From the NCBI RefSeq assembly GCF_014066305.1, contig NW_023501036.1:1189501-1253500 (forward strand): a DNA stretch of 64,000 nucleotides. Reading direction: 5' to 3'. Positions within the stretch are counted from its first letter, which is position 1. Every line of letters begins with the position of its first letter. The DNA is from Letharia columbiana (taxonomy: Eukaryota > Ascomycota > Lecanoromycetes > Lecanorales > Parmeliaceae). Below are positions 53,149-64,000 of this stretch, piece by piece. The notes under the pieces are model-generated. The model was not told the DNA's origin, searched no databases, and worked only from the letters and a program-made list of their open reading frames with translations. The translations under genes and the position numbers were made by a program.

Positions 53149-55283
53149 CTATTTCGTTTTAGAAAGATCCCTTGGCCGAAGTCTGGCCCTGATGTCTGCT
53201 GAAGGTAGAGAGACTATGGCAGAAGTCCTTTGCGTTGGCACGATCCATCCTCTGGAGTCCACCGGCTCCATGTCCCAGAGTACCAAGATGGCCGCCACAA
53301 AAGCCATCACTTGTTGTTCAGCGAAAACGCGCCCAGGGCAGGCAAATTCGCCTGAACCCCAAGGTTGAAGGGTCCCTCGAACAAGAGTACGTTGCCCTTG
53401 CACGCTTTCGCTCGAGCTAAGGAATCTACCGGGCTGGAAAGAATTTGGAGACTCATAGTAATGGGGATCATGCTGGTGCGCGTCTGACAGGCTTGCCGCA
53501 GAGTCTCCGGCTTCCAATACAAATGATTGCGGTCGTTCACCATTAACTGATCGACTATCTTCAGGTGACTCGAGAATCGAAAGGTCTTTCTGCACGGTTC
53601 CCATCGATACCGGCTTGGAGTGGAGGCGTAAGCATTCATAGAGACATGCTTTAAGCAGAGGGCACGACTGCACCAAGCCGGCATCGTTGATCTCGAGACG
53701 GGCGGGTTCAGGAAGTCCGAAGACTTGGGAAGGCTGCGAGGCTTTTGCGAAAGGATGAACCTCATCACGCAGTTTTTGAATCAATTCCGGGTTTGAATAC
53801 ACTTGGACTAAAATCCAGACTTGATGATTCCGAAGTCAGCATTACGGGAGAAATTCTGAATCGCGAGACATGTCTTAGGAGCAGAGATTTTTGAGACATG
53901 TCTGACGACTCATAAGACAGCATGATCGGGGGAGAATTGCCTGGAAATTATAACTTACAGATCAGATTGGTTGTCTTGGTGCCCATCCTACATCCAAATT
54001 AGCTGCGAATGGTGCAGTCCCTAGCAATGACTTTACCCACGCCCAGAGAAGACTCAGATCGGAAGGATCTCTAACGTCTCGAGGTGTACCATATCTTCAC
54101 CATTTCGGAGTCAGTGTAGCCATTTCAAGACTAGTTTTGAGTTACGAAGGCATGTCGGAGGAGCTTTAAAACAGAGTAATTGACCTTTTGCTCACGCAAG
54201 TTGTTTTGACACTCAGAAGTAAGGGAAAAAATCGCTCCGAAAGGGTGCTTACGCATTCCATATCGCGTGTCTTCCTTTCAACATCGCGCTCACATCGTCC
54301 AGATCTCTCCACGGCTGATTGGCTTCATTACCTGCTGCAAGCTGGTCCAGCGCCCCGTGCAATGAACTTATCGCGCCAAGCAATTTTCTGCGAGCGATGT
54401 GCGCCTTAGTCAAGGATGGAATCGGAAGCCAGCGTGGCAAGCCTAGGACAAAGTATTTGAAACCATCTCCAAGGTCTTGAATGTCCTCCAAGATCTCTGG
54501 ATAATTTTCCAGAAATTCTCTCCCAACAAGCGATGGTAGTGCGACATTTGCTACGAAAGTCCTGATCAAGGCAAAGAGACTGATCTCGACGCTTGAAGCA
54601 TCTCCGGTAATAATGTCAGTGTGAATGATGGGAGCGGCAGCCCGCTCCCATGGATTTTGGTCCACGATGCTGTCGCTGAACGAGACCAGGTTGGGCCCAT
54701 GTTCCCGTATCCCGTGAACTGTGGCGCGCAACATTTCCGAGGGATTAGACAACAGTTGGTCCAGCAAGCAAGCGTGGGCATCGCCGTGGGCTCTTAAGTG
54801 CTCTTGTTTATGCCTTTTGTTTGCACCAAAGACGTTGACGAGCAAGAACCAGCGCACAGAGTCAGAGCTGATAGCGGTACTATGACCCTCAAAGAGAGAT
54901 CGGGTTAGTGATGGGGTGAAGATCATGTGATACTTGGAGCCGAAGATTTTTAGTGAGAAGATTCCGGGAGGTGATCGTTGGCTGCAGCTGGATTAACAGT
55001 CATTTGATAGGAAAAGGTGTCCTCAAACGCACCAACATTTTTGTAGAAAACGGTCGAGATTGATGGTCAAAGGCAGCAAGTGACCGAAATAGGGGAACCA
55101 GTATGGAAGCGTGGCAACTTTGCGCCCGTCCCAACTGGTGCCATTAGGAGACAAGTCCGACTTGTAGTTCCTACCGCTGATGAATCGAGTAGAGCAGGCA
55201 ATGGCTGCAAGTAGAAGGAAAACTTGGAGAGTAATTGTAGTAGGCGAGATGCTTTCTATAGTAGACACCAACTTGGCAAACAT
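53149..55283 (-). CDS. Cytochrome P450 monooxygenase
   Basis: Five exons: 55283-55033, 54987-54253, 54094-54041, 53987-53959 and 53819-53149, about 579 residues. An alternative acceptor six bases further (exon 2 from 54,981) is equally in frame. There is one N-terminal membrane anchor (about residues 15-35). The I-helix motif is GTKTTN (349-354), split over exons of 54 and 29 bp; the ExxR motif is ECLR (418-421); a PGRF block follows; the haem segment is WGSGEFACPG with Cys517. The LPRWLPIP..KAHIARRKLL block resembles fungal P450s related to CYP7/CYP8 sterol hydroxylases, but substrate cannot be told. No neighbouring biosynthetic core gene is present. It is head-to-head with fap7, 385 bp apart. 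Confidence 0.88.
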
Positions 55284-55668
55284 GGCGATGAAGGTAAAAT
55301 ATCCTGGGCGCCTAAGCCTGGGAAGAAACGGGCCAAATTAAATGGACTCTCTGGAGCATGAAGAGCCTCAGGATGGGATTTCACGTTTTACCAAATACTT
55401 TTCGACTGAAGCTCGGAGTGATTCAGGTAATGTATTCAGCAGATTAGATGCATAGCAATGGCATAGCTTCTCCCTTTTTCAAGGACTTAGATCAGGCCAG
55501 GTCACATGTGAAATCAATTAGATCAAGTAAATCTAGTACGAATAGACAAAGCAATGCGGCCACGACTAGTTGAAGAATATCAAGGCGAGGCGGCAACGTT
55601 GTTTGCTTGGCGATATCAGCTTCGGCAAGCCTTACTTGTAAGGTATCTTTTCTGTGCACACCACAGAT
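55284..55668. promoter_or_regulatory. Shared divergent promoter region P450 / fap7
   Basis: 385 bp between two start codons. No specific motif is recognised. Small minus-strand frames over this region are unsupported. Confidence 0.5.
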
Positions 55669-56251
55669 ATGCCCAGTACACAACCCAACATCATAATTAC
55701 GGGTACGCCCGGAGTGGGCAAGACAAGCCACTGTGAAGTCCTGGCTGCCAACACTGGACTGAAGCACCTATCTATTAACCAAGTTGTCAGAGACCGTGGC
55801 TGCCATGATGGCTGGGATGAAGAATACAGAAGCTGGATCGTCGACGAGGACAAGGTTCGCCTAATATCGACTCCAGAGATGCCGCAGCTGACGAGCATGC
55901 CAGCTGCTCGACTCCTTAGAAGATGAACTTGCCCAGGGAGGCCACATAATCGACTGGCATGCCTGCGACCTTTTTCCCAAACGTTGGATTGACCTCGTTG
56001 TGGTGCTACGGACGGACTCTACGAAGCTGTACGATAGGCTGAAAGCAAGAAACTACCTGGAGCAGAAGCTGCAAGACAATCTGGACTCGGAGATTATGGA
56101 GGTGCTGTTGGATGAAGCTCGAGAATCATACGATGAGGAAATCGTGGTAGAGCTTCGGAGTGATGAGGCTGACGATATTGAGGTCAATGTGGGAAGGATT
56201 AAGACTTGGATCAAGAATTGGAGGCAAGATCAAGTTGAGGATGCAGCTTGA
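55669..56251 (+). CDS. Adenylate kinase isoenzyme 6 / Fap7
   Basis: Two exons, 55669-55854 and 55904-56251, 177 residues. The P-loop GTPGVGKT is at 12-19, then HLSINQVVRDRGCHDGWDEEY, IDWHACDLFP, and VVVLRTDSTKLYDRLKARNY, all conserved in AK6/Fap7. Fap7 is an atypical adenylate kinase/ATPase needed for final cleavage of 20S pre-rRNA with Rps14. The intron donor is GTTCGC, unusual but the only one that keeps the DEDK-LLDS junction. ATG 55,669 gives the usual short N-terminus. The stop lies 46 bp from the convergent ham1 stop. Confidence 0.95.
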
Positions 56252-56297
56252 GCTCGATGCTGCACGATAGAGGCGTAACGGATCTATACGGACGTTA

Positions 56298-57090
56298 CTA
56301 CTGAGCCTGCAGCCATCGCTTGAGCTTTGACAAGGCGATGGCTCGATGAGACACCATGTTCTTCTTCGCTTTGTCCATCTCGGCATAAGTCTCGCCATCG
56401 TACTCGAAGATCGGGTCCCAGCCTGCACCAGTCAGTCTAAGCCACTCAGAAACGGACACGCCCCCCAAGGCTAAAGTACCAAAATTAGTCGGACCCCGAG
56501 CGGCTACTATCGTTCCCTTTGCACGGTTTAGTGGTGATTCGAGCTAGAGACAATTTGCAGCTCACAGTGACTCGTCCCTCGAAAATGATGGGCTCATGGC
56601 CAGGTCCCGAGCAGTAGGCAAAGGTGCAGACGGCTTGGGCGCTCTTGTCTTTGTATGCCATGAGGAGATTGTTTAAGCCTTCATGGCCAAGCGCTTGAAG
56701 GAACCATTTGCTATGAGAGAAGGCCTCACTTAACGTCCCTGGTTTATGTTGCAAGTGATGTAAAATACGTACATGTAGGGACCCGGCAGCTCTTTCAATG
56801 CATTAAAGCAGAGACATGTATCCTCTGTCAAAACCGGTCCTCCTATCTTCCAATCTTTAGCACAATGAAACGTTGAAACGTCGTTGAAACGTAGCCGTGG
56901 ATAGTATCGAAAAGCCTACAATTGCAGCAGCCCTCTGGCATTTGTCCTTTGATATGTCTTGGATAGTGCCTTGGATTTCGGTCAAGTCTAGAGACTGGCT
57001 CTGTAGAGGCACAATGTCACCCAGGATAGCTTTGACCTCAACAAGCTTATTTGTGTTGCCGGTAATGAAATTGAGATGTCCAAGTGGCAT
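56298..57090 (-). CDS. Inosine triphosphate pyrophosphatase (Ham1)
   Basis: Five exons: 57090-56920, 56846-56773, 56710-56566, 56516-56480 and 56422-56298, 183 residues. The protein has [68 protein letters not shown] and [14 protein letters not shown], the ITPase core in order. It hydrolyses ITP, dITP and XTP to monophosphates and keeps deaminated purines out of nucleic acids. The exon 1/2 and 3/4 junctions use AAG acceptors. It converges with fap7. Confidence 0.93.
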
Positions 57091-57835
57091 TGTTGCCTAA
57101 GGCAGAGCTCAAAGCGCAGTCAAATAGAAGAGTTGATATGGTGCGCTGTGGCGAGCTGGCCAATTCCACATTAAGGATCTGTGCACTACTGCGTCGCTCT
57201 CTACGAGTAATTGGCACTCACGCACTATATTGGTGCTCGGGACTGGCCCACATCTTGGTCCGATTTTACAGAGTCAGGTATAGTACTTTATAACGTCAGG
57301 CATAATCTAAAAGATTTACTAGGGGTTTTTCCTTGGATCGATTTGAGAGGTCTGGACACGTCAAGCTCCAACTTTCTTATGTCCTTTTCCATACGTCTTG
57401 CTATGTCTTAAAAACCTCGCTATCGAACTGGACAATTAAGTATATACAGAGGTTAGGTTTGGCACGAATTCGGACTCGTGCCAAAGATCCCAAGCTCCCT
57501 TTCCTCCTTTCCTGGTCGAACCATGGCGGCATCAACTTCTAACAACCTTGTGAACATCAGATAAAGTTCTCGGCATTGAGTCGTGATATAATAGACTGGG
57601 ATGTTGCCTCAGATGGCCCCGGAAGCCTTCTTCATCAGCACCCCTATATACTCCCTCGTCAATCGAGAGCCCCAGCCAACGTGCTAGATATGTCTTTGAC
57701 CTGAAACCTTATCTTGTATATTTCGCCTTCATCTATACATGCGGCTATCTCTTGACTACCCCTGAGCGAGAAGATGCTCGGTCAGTCGCCTTGATGCGCA
57801 CGGGATACATAACCCAATGATGATTCAGATATGTG
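57091..57835. other. Intergenic region, ham1 upstream and GT31 3' side
   Basis: 745 bp with no supported gene. It holds one perfect 10-bp inverted repeat, annotated separately. Confidence 0.5.
57458..57485. other. Perfect 10-bp stem inverted repeat
   Basis: TTTGGCACGA and its reverse complement flank an 8-base spacer. It could fold as a hairpin in RNA or be a dimeric protein site. It does not resemble a tRNA. Confidence 0.5.
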
Positions 57836-59356
57836 CTAGCCCTCATCATCGGTCATTTTACCCTCCATCCAGAACAACTCCAACAGGCTGTCAATATCTC
57901 CGTCCATGCCTGGATGAAGGTATGACTGCCTCACACCCCCTTTGGTGACCGCAGAGTCGATCAGTACATACTGGATCTTTTCATCCTCTAGTATCATCTT
58001 TCGTCTTGTGGGCCCAAGTGAATGATCGGTACCACGATTGAAAGAATTTTCGACGGGCGGAACTTCGTCCCATGTTTCCTCCATTCTCTCCATATCCATC
58101 CCCTTCAATTCACCTTTAGGATAGAGCGCGAGCGAGTAGCCGTTGGTGAGGACCATTTCCGAACCAAATTGCCATCGCTGGAGGAAACAGTCCCCGCAGA
58201 CGTCAGCTACAAGATGCATCATTGGCAGGTTGTACCCGTTCAAACTTGCGCCCCCTGCTTTCCAATGATGAAGAGATAAAGGCATATGACCACTTTCCAA
58301 GACCCCTGATAGGTCCGCGTGAACGTCAACCTGGTGCAAACCTCGTTCATATGTTAATTTCGTCTCCGTCAGAAGGTATATACATTCCATGATACGAACG
58401 TCTCCGGCAGTCGTTTGTGAAGCCTCTATACAGTTCCGGTAATTATTGTTCATGATCTCGGCTAGCGGGACCGAAAGGAATATACCAGCCCCACCAAATC
58501 CCATCATACCGTAATGTGCTACAGCCCACCAAATCTCGGATAACGCACCGATATAATACTCCTGCGTAGGGTCATACTTAGCGAGCATGGTCACAAGTGC
58601 AGGTATGGAAGGAAAGAAGGTGTCGTCGTCCAGAAGACTAATCCATTTCGTTTTGTTGTTGCGATTGTTGTACATAACTTCGATGACTGAGAAGTACTTT
58701 ATAGAGAAGGAGTCCTGGAGCTCAAGAGGTTCGACGAGGGTGACATCCATGCCAAGACTGCGCATCCGTGCCTGTAGTTCGGCCTTTTGCTGGGGATCGG
58801 CGGCCACAGCGTCGACCCTCTCCACACCCTCCGACTCTACGATCTGTTCTGACTCAATGACTATGACGAACAGCTTCGCATTGGTGTGGGGGAGCCAACG
58901 CAGAAGGGACGTGACGGAAGCATCTAGGCGCTTGAGGGTGGTGGAGATGCCGAAGATGATATGAGAGGCATCGCCAGAATCTTTGACCAAGGCTGGCACA
59001 TGCAGAAGGTAAGGCTTCTCGCAATGCTGCAATGATACCTGGACGTCTCCGGAGAGGTCGATGGTCTGAAACTTAGGGAATAAGGACGCATCGAGCTTGG
59101 TGATTGAAGCGCGCTCGAGGCCCGGGGTGGGATTGACGACGATGTCACGGTGGGCATATCGTATGGGATAGGTGAGGTTTAGATCGGCCAGCCAATCGAG
59201 CTTGTCCGGGCATGCATCAATTGGGCGAACATGGGGAGCGGGCAGCCAATCGGGGGCGGACGAGCCTCTTCGAGAGGAAAGTCGAGCGATGAAGGTGACC
59301 GATGCGAGGGAGATGAGACAGAGGACCAGAGTAACACCTTTGTTGCGCGAAGGCAT
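57836..59356 (-). CDS. GT31-like (fringe/DUF604-type) glycosyltransferase, type II membrane
   Basis: Single exon. From ATG 59,356 the protein has 506 residues; an upstream in-frame ATG at 59,437 would add 27. I prefer the shorter start because it places a short Arg/Lys tail before a hydrophobic anchor (GVTLVLCLISLASVTFIA), the usual type II Golgi topology. The catalytic region has WISLLDDDTFFPS (DxD metal site), then IGALSEIWWAVAHYGMMGFG and GGAGIFLSVPLAEIM, and a later LHHWKAGG. This order fits fringe-like GT31 proteins common in filamentous fungi. The likely role is protein or cell-wall glycosylation in the Golgi, donor and acceptor unknown. Confidence 0.82.
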   Translation of the reverse strand: MPSRNKGVTLVLCLISLASVTFIARLSSRRGSSAPDWLPAPHVRPIDACPDKLDWLADLNLTYPIRYAHRDIVVNPTPGLERASITKLDASLFPKFQTIDLSGDVQVSLQHCEKPYLLHVPALVKDSGDASHIIFGISTTLKRLDASVTSLLRWLPHTNAKLFVIVIESEQIVESEGVERVDAVAADPQQKAELQARMRSLGMDVTLVEPLELQDSFSIKYFSVIEVMYNNRNNKTKWISLLDDDTFFPSIPALVTMLAKYDPTQEYYIGALSEIWWAVAHYGMMGFGGAGIFLSVPLAEIMNNNYRNCIEASQTTAGDVRIMECIYLLTETKLTYERGLHQVDVHADLSGVLESGHMPLSLHHWKAGGASLNGYNLPMMHLVADVCGDCFLQRWQFGSEMVLTNGYSLALYPKGELKGMDMERMEETWDEVPPVENSFNRGTDHSLGPTRRKMILEDEKIQYVLIDSAVTKGGVRQSYLHPGMDGDIDSLLELFWMEGKMTDDEG

Positions 59357-59499
59357 TGTGTATACGTGTACAGACAGCCTTATAAGGCGAGAGTGGCAGT
59401 GTGGAAGGGATACCTGGCATCGATGGATAGGTAACATATGTCCATGACCTTGGCAGGTATCATCGAAGTCGTTTAGCGATCAATCTCCACCAAATACGG

Positions 59500-59582
59500 A
59501 AGAAGAGGAACAAGAAGAGAAAGATAGAAGAACGAAGGTAAGAAAGAAAGAAAGAATGAAAGAAAGAAAGAAAGAAAAGAAG
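59500..59582. repeat. Purine microsatellite, GAAA-type
   Basis: An AAGAAGAGG/GAAAGAAAG-rich run on the plus strand, upstream of the glycosyltransferase, so a CTTT tract in its sense strand. A frame of 82 codons read across it on the minus strand is low-complexity and not a gene. Confidence 0.8.
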
Positions 59583-59799
59583 TCAATAAGAGGCGGCTGG
59601 AAAGAGTCCTGGACGATTAAAATAGTACTGTACTTTAGAGCTGGTGAAATGGGAGGAGGTGCGGAACTGCGGAGGAGGATTATCTCTGTCTGACTGTCTG
59701 GGGAGGTGGGAGGGCGGCAAAACCACATGTTTTGAAAATAACCTTAGCGAGTACTCGTATTCACTAGGATTTGCAATCTACTAGGATTTGCAATCTTTA

Positions 59800-60120
59800 A
59801 AATCTAATTCTTATAATTTATTATTTCACAACAATATAATTTAAAACTAGAAAAAAAAGTTAAAAGAATATAAAATATAATTATTATAATTTTAATTTTT
59901 TATATAATTAAGTTTAGATTAATAAAGTTCTATAGTAGTATATTAAGATATAGTTATCGAAGTTTATTACGCTATTTTTTAACGTAATTATTATTACCTC
60001 GATTTTAAAAATTCTTAAAAATATTAAAATCGCATTTTATATTCTTTTAGAATTTTTTTTCGATTTTTTTATTATAATGTTATGAAATAATAAATTATAA
60101 AAATTAAGTTTTAGAGATTA
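59800..60120. other. AT-rich RIP-like sequence
   Basis: CA and TG words become rare from about 59,800. No gene is seen. Confidence 0.55.
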
Positions 60121-61641
60121 TTAGTATATATAATAGAATAAGATAGAACTAAACTTGAAAATCTTAAATTTATATATGCAGCCAATTATTAATCTAGATT
60201 CTATACGCTTTTTAATTAAATCGACTAAATTAGTTTAATAGCCCTCTCGCGCTTTCCTTATTAAAAATTTATATATAAAAATTTTACACTTTAAAGTACT
60301 CAGCTTGCGATATATATAGTTACTTCATAATTCCTCAAATTATAAAGCTCGCTTTACGCTTTCTAACGCTATAAAAATTATAAAGTTTAATCTACTATTA
60401 ATAAATTAAATAAATATTTAAATATAGTAATTATAATAGTTATACTAGACGCGTTCGAGATTAAATAATAATTCTTCTATCTATTTATTATTCTTTTATT
60501 ATTCTATTAATTCTATTAATTCTATTAATTTTACTAATATAAATATAACTATCTTCGATACTTCTCGTCTAATTAGAGCTTCTTATTAACGCTCTTAGAT
60601 TATCTCTTAACGAATCTATTACTACTAATAATCGAGGTCGTAAATAAGTCTAATAGCTATCTATTACTACTTATAAACGCGTTAAAAAACTCTTAAAAAG
60701 AGTCTAAACGAATATATCTTTCTTTATATACTTCTTTTAAGTTAGCGATAGATAAGTTAAATTAATATTTAAATATTATAAGTTATATTAAACGCGTTCG
60801 AACGTTATATACTCTTTATAATTCTATATTAAATTATTACTTAGTAAGCGAAGAATATTATTATAACTTAATCTATTATTCTTACTATATTAAAAAGTAA
60901 GAGAAGAAACTATAATAGATAAATACGAAGAATACTATGGAGAAATTAAGCGATAATAAGACTATTATCGTTAAGAATACGACTTAGCTCTCTAAGATCC
61001 CACGTTATATACTCTCTATAATTTTATATTAAATTATTATTTAGTAAGCGAAGAATACTACTATAACTTAGTTATTCTATATTAAATTATTACTTAGTAA
61101 GCGAAGAATATTACTATAACTTAATCTATTATTTTTACTATATTAAGAAAAAAGAGAAGAAATTATAATAAGTAAATACGAAGAATACTACGAAGAAATT
61201 AAGTAATAATAAGATTACTATCGTTAAGAATACGACTTAGCTCTTTAAGATCCCACGTTATATACTCTCTACGATTTTATATTAAATTATTACTTAGTAA
61301 GCGAAGAATATTATTATAACTTAGTTTATTATCTCTATTATATTAATATAATATATTACTATAATAATATTATAAGAGAAGAATCTATTATTATAGTTAA
61401 TTAGATCTCTATAGAAGAAATATTAAATAATATATATTTAAACGAATTAAAATCGTTCGATATCTATAGTTATTTTATTATTCGAAAGATTTTACTACGA
61501 TAGAAGATATTATGAGATTTATATTACTAATTAACACGTTATCTTTATTTCTTTTTAATATTTCGATACTTCTTATTATAAGAACGTGGTCTTTCTCTAT
61601 TTTTTATAGATAATTATTACGAATTAATTCTTTATATTTAA
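60121..61641 (+). mobile_element. Helitron-like element, copy C, 5' part
   Basis: It starts TTAGTATATATAATAGAATA after host A and follows copy A throughout, including AT-mutated tandem units. At 61,641 it is interrupted by the reverse-oriented copy D; the last matched word is TTTATATTTAA. The remaining 3' part should lie beyond the window. Confidence 0.65.
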
Positions 61642-64000
61642 CAAGTAAAGACCTATAAATTAAATTTATAAAGTTGAATTTTTCTAAGTTAAATCGAATT
61701 TTAGTCTTAGCTCTAAGTTAAATCGAACTCTAATCGCTTACTATACGTTTTTAATCTATATATAAATATATATATATAAAGAGAGGCGCGTTAAGGTCTA
61801 ATTAGAAAGGTATATTAAGTATAAAGAATTAATTCGTAATAATTACCTATAAATAATAGAGAAAGACCACGTTCTTATAATAAGAAGTATCGAAATATCG
61901 AAAAGAAATAAAGATAATATGCTAATTAGTGGTGTGAATTTTATAATATCTCTTACTATAGTAAAATCTTTCGAATAATAAAATAGCTATAAACATCGAA
62001 CGGTTTTAATTCGTTTAAATATATATTATTCGATATTTCTTTTATAGAGACTTAATTAATTATAATAGTAGATTCTTCTCTTATAACGTTATTATAGTAA
62101 TATACTATATTAATATAATAAGAATAATAAATTAAGTTATAATAGTATTCTTTACTTACTAAATAATAATTTAATATAGAATTCATAGAGAGTATATAAC
62201 GTAAAATCTTAAAGAGCTAAGTCGTATTCTTAATAATAGTAATTTTATTACCACTTAGTTTCTTCGTAATATTCTTTATATTTATCTATTATAATTTCTT
62301 TTTTTACTTCTTAATATAGTAAGAATAATAGATTAAGTTATAGTAGTATTCTTTACTTACTAAATAATAATTTAATATAAAATAATTAAGTTATAATAAT
62401 ATTCTTTACTTACTAAGTAATAATTTAATATAAAATTATAAAGAGTATATAACGTGAGATCTTAGAGAGCTAAGTCGTATTCTTAATAATAATAACTTTA
62501 TTACCGCTTAATTTCTTCGTAGTATTCTCCGTAATATTCTCCGTAGTATTCTTCGTATTTATTTATTATAGTTCTTTCTTTTATAATTTTTCTTCTATAA
62601 AGATCTAATTAACTATAATTATTATAGTAGATTCTTCTCTTATAACGTTATTATAGTAATATATTATATTAATATAATAAGAATAATAAATTAAATTATA
62701 GTAATATTCTTCGCTTATTAAATAATAATTTAATATAAAATTATAAAGAGTATATAACGTGAGATCTTAAAGAGCTAAGTCGTATTCTTAATAATAATAG
62801 TTTTATTACCGCTTAATTTCTTCGTAATATTCTTTATAGTATTCTTCGTAGTATTCTTTATATTTATCTATTATAATTTCTTCTTTTACTTCTTAATATA
62901 GTAAGAATAATAGACTAAGTTATAGTAATATTCTTCGCTTATTAAATAATAATTTAATATAAAATCGTAGAGAGTATATAACGTGGAATCTTAAAGAGTT
63001 AAGTCGTATTCTTAATATTAAAAATCTTATTATTATTTAATTTCTTCGTAATATTCTCTATATTCGTCTATTATAAATTCTTCTCTTACTTCTTTTTTTA
63101 TAAAGTATTAAATTAAGTAATTAGCTAAGTAACTAACTAAGTAAATAACTAATATAATATAGAATCTTAAAGAATTAAGCTATATTCTTAATAATAATAA
63201 TCTTATTATCGCTTAATTTCTTTATAATATTCTTTATAATATTCTTTATAATATTCTTCGTATTTATCTATTATAGTTTCTTCTTTTACTTCTTAATATA
63301 GTAGAGATAATAGATTAAATTATAGTAATATTCTTCGCTTATTAAGTAATAATTTAATATAAAATTATAGAGAGTATATAATGTAAGATCTTAAAGAGCT
63401 AAGGCGTATTTTTAATAATAATAATTTTATTACCACTTAGTTTCTCCGTAGTATTCTTTATATTTATCTATTATAGTTTCTTCTCTTACTTCTTAATATA
63501 GTAGAAATAATAGATTAAGTTATAGTAATATTCTTCGCTTATTAAATAATAATTTAATATAAAATCGTAAAGAGTATATAACGTGGGATCTCGAAGAGCT
63601 AAGTCGTATTCTTAATAATAATAATCTTATTACCGCTTAATTTCTTTATAATATTCTCCATAGTATTCTCCGTAGTATTCTTCGCATTTATCTATTATAA
63701 TTTCTTCTTTTATTTCTTCTTTTATAGAGTATTAAATTAAGTAATTAGCTAAGTAATTAATTAAGTAGATTATTAAGCTAATAGAGTAGATAATATTAAT
63801 TAAACGACTAGTTAAGTAGTATATAGAAGAGAATAATAACTATAAATCTATTTAAGCTCTTTTTAAGAGCTTTCTAACGCGTTTATAAGTAGTAATAAAT
63901 AGCTATTAAGCTCGCTTACGGCCTCAATTATTAATAATAATAAATTCGCGTTAATAGAGACTCTAAGAGGCGGATAAAAGAGATATATATATCTAAAGCG
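61642..64000 (-). mobile_element. Helitron-like element, copy D, inverted and cut by window end
   Basis: It opens with CAAGTAAAGACC, the reverse complement of the family 3' end, followed by the degenerate palindrome, then the interior in reverse order including the tandem units (about 62,070-63,700). It continues past 64,000. It is RIP-degraded. Confidence 0.65.

Noticed and set aside
53149..55283. Secondary-metabolite cluster around the P450
   Set aside because: Neighbours are a deubiquitinase, Fap7 and Ham1; no synthase, transporter or regulator is present.
57458..57485. tRNA gene
   Set aside because: Only one stem; no cloverleaf and no internal promoter boxes.
59480..59728. 82-codon minus-strand frame rich in Phe/Ser/Leu
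   Set aside because: Product of the purine microsatellite; low complexity.

Overview
The window looks like a chromosome segment of a filamentous ascomycete (Pezizomycotina). The genes have many short GT-AG introns, the proteins read as fungal orthologues, and long stretches carry the mark of repeat-induced point mutation (RIP): extreme AT bias with CA and TG dinucleotides almost erased and CG retained. The species cannot be named from the sequence.

Layout. Positions 1-22,800 are a RIP-degraded transposon desert. It holds two direct copies of an unassigned 2.8-kb block, a relic of a Plavaka-type DNA transposase, short inverted-repeat elements and a 2.8-kb Helitron-like element. Positions 22,950-25,830 are a small gene island: an ABHD11/Imo32-type mitochondrial hydrolase and 40S ribosomal protein S1, tail to tail. 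Positions 25,850-28,000 are AT-rich again and contain a 280-bp MITE with 56-bp arms. Positions 28,550-33,090 are a three-gene island: a Urc1-type GTP cyclohydrolase II homologue, transcription elongation factor Elf1 and uracil phosphoribosyltransferase. Positions 33,595-45,340 are transposons: a second MITE, a complete RIP-degraded Ty3/gypsy retrotransposon with 5-bp target duplications, a nearly unmutated Helitron-like element nested inside it, and a copia fragment. Positions 45,742-59,437 are ordinary genic DNA with seven genes: WAPL, Rheb, ZUP1/Mug105-type peptidase, a cytochrome P450, Fap7, Ham1 and a GT31-like glycosyltransferase. From 59,800 to the end the sequence is AT-rich again, with one Helitron-like copy inserted into another in inverted orientation.

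How the genes relate. Urc1 and uracil phosphoribosyltransferase both belong to uracil salvage/catabolism (URC pathway), and their proximity may reflect a functional pair; Elf1 between them shares a 299-bp divergent promoter region with urc1. The genes at 45.7-59.4 kb are mostly housekeeping (cohesin release, TOR signalling, K63-ubiquitin cleavage, ribosome maturation, nucleotide-pool cleaning) and do not form an obvious pathway.

The most interesting signal is the Helitron-like family. Its ends, hairpin and A^T target preference can be read from three junctions, and one copy has escaped RIP while sitting in a fully mutated host element. Gene models were spliced by eye from reading frames, splice sites and remembered family conservation; no search was run.
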